A stretch of 38,401 bases of DNA from Amphimedon queenslandica (taxonomy: Eukaryota; Porifera; Demospongiae; Haplosclerida; Niphatidae), in NCBI RefSeq assembly GCF_000090795.2, contig NW_003546247.1, positions 682,219-720,619 on the forward strand, read 5' to 3'. A model generated the notes under the pieces. It made no database searches, was not told the origin of the DNA, and saw only the letters and a list, made by a program, of their open reading frames with translations. The number at the start of each line of letters is the position of its first letter. Within the stretch, counting starts at the first letter, position 1. This document shows positions 31,700-38,401 of this stretch, in pieces. The translations under genes were made by a program, and so were the position numbers.

Positions 31700-32520
31700 T
31701 CATATCCTGGTTGGGTAGCAGGTGTGCTCAGTCTACTAGTAACAACAGAAGTAAAGAATACAACGGCTCATATTACCATAATAGGGCTACCAGAATTTCT
31801 TTTCCCCCTTGAGTCTGTACTTTCATTAGCACTCTCTGAACCAGGTTCTAAGGTGTGTTGGCAAAGCCTTTCACTGTTGTCCAATCCTGAAAAAAGGCAT
31901 CTGTTGGTTCTGCAAATGGATCTGGCTACCAGTTGAAATAGCGATAGGCAACTGCTGTTGTGCTGTTTATCTTCAGCAATACTTATAGTCCCTCTGTGTT
32001 CTTCATGAGGGCTTTTAAATGCTAGAGTCCCTGCTAGCAGTTGCAAGCAACTAATTTGCCAATTCTTCTCCAGTGCAGACCTAATATTATTAGTCTTAAG
32101 GGGGTCAGGGCTCCGCCCCAATCTTTTTTTCAATTTTAAGCTAGGAGGCTCAATTCCATCATGGTAGTATCTACCATGACACCCAGGAATTCTAGGCATT
32201 TCGACAGATCTAGAACCTTCTTTTCTATGTTTACAGTGAAGCCTAGGCATTGTGACAAGTATATGAGTCCTGATACTTAATCTCTGGCTTTCTCCTTTGT
32301 TTCTGCTATAAGGAGAATGCCATCTATGTAGACTGCCAAATGTATGCCCAGCTCCCGACCGAGAGCTGCTATTCGCTTCAGGGTCTTGGTAATGACCCAT
32401 GGGGCTGAGGCCAGGCCAAAAACATCTATTTTGTACCCTGTCACTGTAATTAGAACCCACCGGTCCTTTCTCCCAGTTTGACAGGAAATGTGCCAGCCGA
32501 CTTGCTGGATTTGTATGTAT
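31700..32520 (-). pseudogene. DIRS reverse transcriptase, with central deletion
   Basis: Upstream, SRLAHFLSNWEK and WVLITVTGYKIDVF give the usual start of DIRS RT. The next residues jump straight to GLASAPWVITKTLKRIAALGRELGIHLAVYIDGILLIAETKEKA, so the fingers/early palm are missing, with a junction near 32410-32425. The catalytic YxDD is YIDG. LGFTVNIEKKVLDLSKCLEFLGVMVD follows (thumb side), then a shortened linker. Near 31780-31890 the sequence FAEPTDAFFQDWTTVKGFAN and VQTQGGKEILVALLW matches the C-terminal end of DIRS Pol. The RNase H and methyltransferase core is not recognised. Confidence 0.75.
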
Positions 32521-32735
32521 ATTTAGGGGTACTATCCCCTTTGCAGCTACCGCTGAGTTACATTTGTACTCTGAAAAGGTACATGAATTTTAAACTGAGT
32601 GTTGTATTTGCACAAGTCAGTTCTGGAGGTGGATTGACGTCCCTGCGAGGTTCCATGCTCCTTCATGATATGTTTGTTTTGAAGTGTTTGCTTTCTGTCC
32701 CTTCCTCTGGCCAATTCCCTCTCCGAGCGAGGCCT

Positions 32736-33524
32736 TTACAAAACAAGAGATCTCCTGTTGTGTTCTACATTAGGAGTAGTGGATTTTAGCACTCCGGCCT
32801 GGTCTAAATATTTCTTTCCTTGTTCTACAAAGTCTGACCCAAATAGAAAAGGGCTTGAATCTGTAAACTGTGACTCGTCTTGTATCAGAGGAATCAGATC
32901 ACCATTAATTGCAACTATCAGCTTCTCTCTTCGGAGATGTGTTAATGTGGCATTAGCAATGCCAATCTGAATAGAGGCTGTGATTAGTGCCTCTCTTATA
33001 TCTTGTACTGTCATCTCATTAGTACCTGTCATCCTATGGCAGTGAGGGGAGCGAGAGCATTGAAGATGAATATCTGGAGTATGGCTAGTTCTTTATCTAC
33101 ACTCAGTGCAGACTGAGGAGACACGGTTTTTATAACTGAGTCTAATCTCGGGGATCTGGCTGCATCCAGTATTGGAAGCTTGAAATAACTTCTGGTACGC
33201 TTCCTAGTCTCACTTAACACGCCCCGCGTGCAAGAGTCAGTGAGAAGATGGTGAATCTCCTCTGAGACATCCATAAGTTGCTTAAATCTTCCTTGTCCTC
33301 CGATGAGTATGATTCAGTTTTGTTGGTACGGGCTCCCAAGAATGTTGTCCTGCCCACTCCTTAGACCTGGAGTGGGGACTTCTAGAACGGCTACGGTGAT
33401 TTTCAACCTTCTTCAACTCACGTTGAGCTTGGTCCTTCTTTCTTAAGTCTTTAATATTTGTTGTTAAGTCAGAAAGTCTGCTGACTAAACCTTTAACTTT
33501 GTCCAAGTTGTCTGTTAGAGACAT
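32736..33524 (-). pseudogene. DIRS gag-like protein
   Basis: It starts at the ATG at 33524 (MSLTDNLDKVKGLVSRLSDL). A coiled-coil start is followed by an Arg/Ser-rich stretch (HRSRSRSPHSRSKEW), a block with LDSVIKTVSPQSALSVDKELAILQIFIFNALAPLTAI, and after a frame change LITASIQIGIANATLTHLRREKLIVAING and FLFGSDFVEQGKKYLDQAGVLKSTTP. The pattern (DSVxK...VDKELxxLQxFxxxAxAPLTAxxE; NAxxxxxxLRREKLxxxLN; LFGxxFxEQxKxxLDQ) is that of DIRS/Ngaro gag proteins. Two frameshifts, near 33278 and 33031. Confidence 0.78.
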
Positions 33525-33555
33525 ATTTGCATCCTTATGTATGAGAGCTAAGAAA

Positions 33556-33709
33556 AAGGCCTAGGAAGATGTCAAAAGCAGTGGCTAATATAGTGAGGCA
33601 AGTGGGCAGATCAAAAGTCATTAAAATTAGTTATTTACTACAAGTTAGCTGTAAGTTAATAAAACTGGCCAAACACAGTTGATATGTGAGACTGAGCCTT
33701 CTGAAATAT
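33556..33709 (-). repeat. DIRS 5' inverted repeat
   Basis: Reverse-complement counterpart of 30411-30565 and 30744-30776. The outermost tip is TATGTGAGACTGAGCCTTCTGAAAT. Confidence 0.8.
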
Positions 33710-33774
33710 AGTCTGCTTATTATGAAACGCCACTCCAATTAAGGCAAGTGCAATCCACTTCTTAGGTTACTATG

Positions 33775-34622
33775 TACAAGTAAATAAAAAAATTTCTATA
33801 AATAATAAAAAGTAGGGTTGTCAAAAAATAAGAGAAACAAGGGGGTTGAGTTCAATCATAATAATAATTATTAATTCAATTAATAATAATAAAAGTTAAT
33901 TAATAAAAAATAATTATTCTAAAAAATAATACATAAATTTCAACCCTACTTTGCAGAATATGCTAATATTCAGACTACAATACAAATTAAGGAATTTAAA
34001 TTATTTATGCCTCTGTTCTTAGTGATTGCCTTAATACATTGCTATGAGTATGATGTAAATTAAGTATTCTGATAATTAAAAATCAGAATTTTTACCTAGC
34101 ATTGATTGAATAAATTACTGTCATCACAAGTGAAAATTCTAAACTACGGATGATTAGTTTGCTATTGCATTCTTTAATTTTTGTGATGCATTACCATAAA
34201 AATTAATAAAATTAAAATATTAATGCATACTTGTTAGTTTGATTTTAAAAGTAAAAGCATGGATGCATGTCTTTAGTATATATACATTTTTAAAATTTTG
34301 ATCTGATTATGCTACATTGTTAGGAATTGTCAGTAGGGCCAACTCGCACACTTGCGTAGGCTGGAACTAAGCAGTTGGGTTGTCATTCTTTCATTAAACT
34401 TTGTCATGTTAAAGGAATCTGTAATCCTTCATTAAATGCTGCAAAGTAGGGTTGAAATTTATGTATTATTTTTTAGAATAATTATTTTTTATTAATTAAC
34501 TTTTAATATTATTAATTGAATTAATAATTATTATTATGATTGAACTCAACCCCCTTGTTTCTTTTATTTTTTAACAACCCTACTTTTTCTTATTTATAGA
34601 AATTTTTTTATTTACTTGTTTC
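33775..34622. mobile_element. Long-TIR foldback element B, copy 2
   Basis: An 848-bp copy of the element at 432-1473 without the nested MITE. The arms run from ACAAGTAAATAAAAAAATTTCTAT through GTAGGGTTGTCAAAAAATAAGAGAAACAAGGGGGTTGAG and back as CTCAACCCCCTTGTTTC...GGGTTGTTAAAAAATAA in inverse. The interior shares TGATTGAATAAATTA-TGTCATCACAA and GTAGGCTGGAACTAAGCAGTT with copy 1. Non-coding. Confidence 0.82.
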
Positions 34623-35093
34623 CATACTTTTTATTCAATTTGTTAATTATTGTTATATTTATATCAGTATTATCTTTATTGATATTAATTAACTAGGTTT
34701 AAAAATCCATTACAGAATATTTAATAAAACTTCTGCATGATATTAATTTTTGGCTACTTGTGCATACACAAAATAAACATACCACATCTAGAAACTTGAA
34801 AATTTGAAATAATAATGAAATTCATAGCTAATAACTAATTATTTATGTGACGTAATATCCTGTTTTGGTTAATAATCTTTAATAACCATGCCTGATTTCC
34901 TGCTCAACTGCACTTTGTCAAGTTTGTCACTGAGCAGTACAGTCCTTACTTTAAAGTTTAGACCTTAGTCAATTTGCAATCAGGCATCAGACTACTTTTC
35001 AATATTTGTTATTCGTACTTTGCAAGCAAAAAGTCAGTTTATCCAACCTCTAGCTTATACACTATATATACTTGTATGTATCTTTTTCATAGT

Positions 35094-35627
35094 ATGAGTA
35101 GGTCACCAAGCCCAGATCCGGATAGGAGAGAGGAAGATCTCATTCTGCCTCCTGGAGGAGATCCGGCAATCCCTCCTGGAGGAGCTCCGGCAATCCCTCC
35201 TGGAGGGGCTCCAGCAATCCCTCCTGGAGGAGCTCCGGCAATCCCTTCTGGAGGGGCTCCGCCAGTCCCTCTTGGAGGTGCACCCGTAGTCCTTCCTGGA
35301 GCGGCTCTGGGAGTCCCTCTTGGAGGTGCACCCGTTGTCCCTCCTGGAGGGGCTCCAGCAGTCCCTCCTGCAGGTGCACCTGTAGTCTCTCCTGCAGGGG
35401 CTCCAGCAGTCCCTCCTGCCCCAGCATTGCCATTGCTGCACCAGCAAAGGCAGCTCATTATTGCCCAATTGAGGGCTGTCAATAGACAAATTGTAAGTCT
35501 TTACTATGATGTATTAAATTATATTCCATAATAGTATCTCAATCTACCAAGTAGACCTGGCAGGGGCAGGGGTAGGGGAAGGAGGCCAAGACCCCAAGTT
35601 GGAACAAAAAATTATAACTTTTATTAA
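35094..35627 (+). CDS. Octapeptide-repeat protein with GR-rich C-terminus (two exons, 163 aa)
   Basis: Exon 1 is 35094-35492, a 42-bp intron (GTAAGTCT...AATAG) is 35493-35534, and exon 2 is 35535-35627; the join is in frame (AVNRQI to YLNLPSRP). The protein opens MSRSPSPDPDRREEDLIL, continues with eleven Pro/Gly/Ala octapeptides of the form PPGGAPAI, then a helical segment LHQQRQLIIAQLRAVNRQI, and ends RPGRGRGRGRRPRPQVG...NFY. Reading through the intron would end the protein at VLNYIP without the basic tail. The GR-rich tail suggests RNA binding (inference); no family is recognised. A TATA-like ACTATATATAC lies near 35060, and TTTTTCATAG just before the ATG could be a splice acceptor. It appears intact, unlike its neighbours. 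The alternative is a transposon ORF. Confidence 0.65.
35148..35411 (+). repeat. 24-bp coding minisatellite (11 units)
   Basis: The unit is CCTCCTGGAGGAGCTCCGGCAATC and variants. It is in frame, so unit changes alter the protein by eight residues at a time. The first five units are the most alike; later units diverge to PLGGAPVV and PPAGAPVV. Confidence 0.9.
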
Positions 35628-35682
35628 CTACATGTATCATAACTTTATCGTAATAATAGATGTAGACATAATTATAAAATAA

Positions 35683-36170
35683 TCAAAATGTCAATAAAAA
35701 ATGCACCAGCGTTAAGCCAAAATTAAAATACATTAGCAATGCACAGTGTTTGACAAGACAAAAATGCTCCAATGCTTTAGTTTCTATTAATATTCCTAAA
35801 AGAAAAATACACATTATTATCATAATGCATGATTTAAGAAATAAATAATACCTAAGTAGCCATTAACGTGGACATATTGATTACGTACATGAACATGCAC
35901 AGTGTTGTCATTCATAATCTACAAAAAAATAAAGACAAACATCTTTTAATTTGCTTACTAATTCTATACTGAATTAAGATTTTTTATGAGACTTGCATTG
36001 AGCAAATTCATATAAATATAGAACACATGAATACTTTCCAATGTGCAAACAATTGTTGTTTGTTAATGAGAACATGCATGCACGTAATATTATTATAATA
36101 AACTAACAATCATCAACGAAAGATACGCTGGCAAACAATAACTTATAGTGAGAGTACTTACTGTGGCCAT
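35683..36170 (-). CDS. Possible three-exon small gene (62 aa), paralogue of 1-330
   Basis: Exons on the minus strand: 36162-36170 (ATGGCCACA, then GTAAGTAC), 35852-35918 (after TTTTTTTGTAG, ending TTAG before GTATTATT) and 35683-35795 (after TTTTCTTTTAG). All three join in one open frame: MAT, IMNDNTVHVHVRNQYVHVNGYL, then GILIETKALEHFCLVK, with a hydrophobic end (LLMYFNFGLTLVHFLLTF) and a stop at 35683-35685. No family is recognised, and its length is at the limit of chance. Support is the in-frame splicing and similarity of exons 1 and 3 to 120-320; against it, the paralogue is not open. It could be non-coding. Confidence 0.35.
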
Positions 36171-36171
36171 G

Positions 36172-37447
36172 CTTATAATGACTTACCCATCAAACAAATA
36201 TAGATGTAACCTTGAATCATACCCTATAACAAAATACATAAGATACTTTGGAATCTCACAATATTTAATCTTACTACATATTCCATTCCTTAGACTACAG
36301 TAATGTAAAACCTATGCAGGCACCTCCTGCAGTGTGATAAAAGTACTCATCAAGGACCTACAATAAAACATTAAGTTCCATTTAATAATGAAATAAATTT
36401 AGTTACAACAATCAAAATCAAGAACTGCCTTTAATTATTATTGCACATTACAATATCAAGCAATGAAAATATTGCTGAATCATCAAATCCTTTCTAGCTG
36501 TCATTACCTGTAAAGCATAGTAACATAAACACATCAAATGCAAGCAATGTAAACACGTGGGCTAATAATAACAATAGTACAAACAGTAATGGTGAACAAA
36601 CTTTATTAACAATCACATGGAACTTTTGTATTCCTTGTAACTCCATTATATTACATATGTACTCACAACAATATTTTTTTGTTAATGTGAACATGCACAT
36701 ATTTACAACAATCATCAACAAAAGACGCGCAACATCAGCTGGCAAGCATTTAATATGCGCACAGCATTGATGGCAGCATCATTCAAATGCGCAACATCAG
36801 CCGGCAGGCATTAACTTAATAATGCGCACAGCATTGATGGCAGCATTATGCGCAACATCAGCTGGCAAGCATTTACATATATGTAATGCGCACAGCATTG
36901 ATGGCAGCACTGACATGTATGATGATCATTAATATATGTACCAAATCACTGTTTGAATGATACTACATGTATAATGAGAACTTTTATTGTTACTCTAAAT
37001 TTTTCTTGTCCTTCAAAATTTGTCAGCAGCGCCCTTGATCCATAAGCACCTGATATTTGTTATAAACATGTAGTACAAGCCACAAACAAGATCGGGAATT
37101 GATAATGACAGCTTCCTCCCTTCCTAACCCTGTGTCCTACATAAATGATAGTCACACAAAATTGAATCAATGCTAAACTCTAATGAACAGTAAACCTCTT
37201 TCACACCCTCTCCCTGTCCATTATAGCCACAAGTACTCAATATTCACTGTATACATTGATTAATCTCACATCCTGAATGCAGTTTGATCACTTTATACTG
37301 AGCAATAATGGGTGGATATGCACCACTGGTTTTCACACACACTCACATTGCACATGCAGTGAAATAAAAGTCACATTAAACAACCAATGTTTTAAAGATG
37401 ATGGACCTCCCATTCACCATACCCACTTTCCATCCACAATCGATGCT
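36172..37447. other. Non-coding stretch with diverged repeats
   Basis: 36160-36300 is the inverted match of 1-145. About 36050-36140 and 36665-36735 share a diverged direct repeat (TTTGTTAATG-GAACATGCA...ACAATCATCAAC-AAAGA). A triple tandem repeat follows at 36725-36909. No gene is recognised from 36910 to 37447. Confidence 0.5.
36725..36909 (+). repeat. ~61-bp tandem repeat, 3 units
   Basis: Units begin near 36725, 36788 and 36848. Each contains GCGCAACATCAGCTGGCAAGCATT and ATGCGCACAGCATTGATGGCAGCA, with a variable AT-rich spacer. Each unit holds two TGCGC motifs. Confidence 0.88.
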
Positions 37448-38401
37448 TTAAGAAATATTAATAGACTTAACTGCTTGGAAATGATTAGTACCAACATGCT
37501 TCAAATACAAAGCAGGTGTAGTAGTATCACAAGGAATGCCATACAACTCCTGGGTTCCATATCTAGCCCAGCCAACAAAAGTAGGAGTGAGTGAATTTGA
37601 ATATATGGTTATACCTAATAATGCTGTTAGTGTAATAATCTCTGTGTCAGTGGCCCACACATAATATCTATACATTTTTGACTTATTTATGTAATCATAT
37701 ATGCTTGAATATCTGGTTGCACTTAATGTACAATTAAACAATTCTTCTTCAAAGTTTGGCATATTACTAACAATTGCTCTACGTAATTCATAATGCTGAG
37801 AAATGGACCCAGTAATGAGATATGAAAGGGCATAAAATAAACAGTTCCCATCACCAGGGACATCAAGAGTACTATTAGGAACTCTTTCATCTGACAGTGG
37901 TGTTGTTGGACTACCAGGTAAGGTTCTAGTAGCTGCTACAAACTTAAGGTCCAATATCTCACACCACCTTCTTTGAACTTCTTCATTAGCAGGGTAATAA
38001 ACATAATCCCTTTGTCTCCTCCTTACATTATCTGGGTTGGGAGGCTCTTCATAAGTAAAGATGACAACATCATCTTTTTTTGGATTACTTGTCTTTAATT
38101 TAATGCTTGAGAGTTTTATAGATACAATGAGACTACTACTACAATCGTCACTTTTTACAACACACTTTGTTTTATCATCTTTCGGTTTACATTTAATGTT
38201 TGAGAGTTTTATAGATACAATGAGACTACTACAACTATCATCATCTTTGACATTAAATTTGGTTGTTAGGTCTTTCAAATTAATTGAAACAATTAATTTA
38301 TCATCTTTTTTTGAGCGATGCAATACCAAAGCACTATTGTCAGTACTACTGTCTACATCAACTTTTCTTTTTTGGGGGCAAGGCTTATTTAAAGCATTAT
38401 T
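37448..38401 (-). CDS. OTU-family cysteine protease-like protein (5' end beyond the window)
   Basis: OTU proteases remove ubiquitin. The frame is open from the right edge (38401) to the stop at 37448, so the true start lies outside. The N-terminus has KPCPQKRKVDVD, a basic NLS-like stretch, then three related segments (KLIVSINLKDLTTKF, SSLIVSIKLSNIKCK, SSLIVSIKLSSIKLK), the last two from a tandem DNA duplication. A Pro-rich link with RRRQRDYVYYPANEEVQRRW follows. The OTU core starts with VPGDGNCLFYALSYLITG (D-G-N-C, catalytic Cys), continues HYELRRAIVSNM and WATDTEIITLTALLGITI, and ends TNHFQAV (catalytic His). No frameshifts are visible. OTU domains also occur in Helitrons and other transposons, so a mobile origin cannot be excluded. 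Confidence 0.85.
   Translation of the reverse strand, partial: NNALNKPCPQKRKVDVDSSTDNSALVLHRSKKDDKLIVSINLKDLTTKFNVKDDDSCSSLIVSIKLSNIKCKPKDDKTKCVVKSDDCSSSLIVSIKLSSIKLKTSNPKKDDVVIFTYEEPPNPDNVRRRQRDYVYYPANEEVQRRWCEILDLKFVAATRTLPGSPTTPLSDERVPNSTLDVPGDGNCLFYALSYLITGSISQHYELRRAIVSNMPNFEEELFNCTLSATRYSSIYDYINKSKMYRYYVWATDTEIITLTALLGITIYSNSLTPTFVGWARYGTQELYGIPCDTTTPALYLKHVGTNHFQAVKSINIS

Larger units (their letters stand above)
30352..33709 (-). mobile_element. DIRS-type tyrosine-recombinase retrotransposon, internally deleted
   Basis: On the minus strand: a gag-like ORF, a shortened RT, then a tyrosine recombinase, the DIRS order. The outer ends are inverted repeats (33556-33690 against 30411-30565: GTGAGGCAAGTGG, then AATT-GTTATTTA-CTACAA-TTAGCTGTAAGTTAA). 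The left side also has an internal complementary region, as DIRS elements have instead of LTRs. At about 3.36 kb it is well short of the usual 5-6 kb: the RT fingers and most of the RNase H/methyltransferase region are gone. All ORFs are disrupted. Confidence 0.85.

Noticed and set aside
31768..32460. 230-codon open frame on the minus strand (begins MGSNYSDRV)
   Set aside because: Its sequence is a frame-shadow: the neighbouring frame reads the true DIRS RT motifs (GLASAPW, YIDGILL, LEFLGVMVD).
35087..35489. Three overlapping minus-strand open frames antisense to the octapeptide gene
   Set aside because: They are by-products of the 24-bp repeat, which is open in several frames; only the plus-strand frame has a sensible start, a unique C-terminus and an in-frame intron.
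36494..36745. 83-codon hydrophobic minus-strand frame
   Set aside because: It overlaps the tandem repeat at 36725, is composed mainly of Leu/Val/Cys from AT-rich DNA, and has no recognised family.
1..38401. Search for tRNA, rRNA and CRISPR structures
   Set aside because: No cloverleaf with B-box (GGTTCGANTCC), no conserved rRNA segments and no regularly spaced short repeats were recognised by eye. A tRNAscan-SE/Infernal run would settle this.

Overview
The window looks like transposon-rich nuclear DNA from an early-branching animal, most likely a demosponge. It is AT-rich and has no operon structure. Coding blocks are broken by very short GT-AG introns (35, 42, 53 bp). It carries families (DUF6589, DUF7869, RecQ-like helicases, ZMYM1-like hAT transposases, DIRS and CR1/L2-like retroelements) that I know as expanded in sponges and cnidarians. 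The species assignment is inference. I found no tRNA, rRNA or CRISPR.

Layout. 1-330: a small spliced unit whose inverted paralogue lies at 35.7-36.3 kb. 432-1473: a long-TIR foldback element (B1) with a MITE nested inside it, abutting a truncated LINE (1474-3210, minus strand) that is itself fused to a RecQ helicase fragment. 4741-4978: a second copy of the MITE. 5129-14598: the most striking segment, apparently one 9.45-kb hAT-type transposon (17-bp TIRs CAGTGGCSTAGCCAGTG, 8-bp target duplication matching 7/8) that holds a DUF6589 gene, a convergent RecQ-like helicase, a 730-bp palindrome, a ZMYM1-like hAT transposase and a MITE. 15863-20900: a complete but decayed 5.0-kb MULE-like transposon with perfect 8-bp TSDs (TTAGGTTG), TIRs, and a minus-strand transposase with SWIM and PHD-type fingers. 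21.29-23.56 kb: a ~123-bp satellite array split by inserted MITEs. 24.1-27.0 kb: a minus-strand DUF7869 gene relic, with an inverted piece of the same satellite in one intron. 28.3-29.7 kb: a reverse-transcriptase relic fused to a DIRS gag scrap. 30.35-33.71 kb: an internally deleted DIRS-type retrotransposon. 33.78-34.62 kb: a second foldback B copy. 35.09-35.63 kb: an intact two-exon gene for an octapeptide-repeat protein with a GR-rich tail. 35.68-36.17 kb: a tiny three-exon open gene model. 37.45-38.40 kb: an OTU-family protease gene that runs off the right edge.

Almost every transposon protein here is dead: there are frameshifts, stops, Walker A GKS changed to DES, DEAH changed to DEAL, and an hAT catalytic Asp changed to Ala. 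The only plausibly functional genes are the octapeptide/GR-rich gene, the OTU gene and perhaps the small three-exon gene. The best candidate for something undescribed is the hAT-like element carrying a DUF6589 plus RecQ-helicase cassette bounded by its own inverted repeats. All family calls were made by eye from remembered motifs, without database searches.
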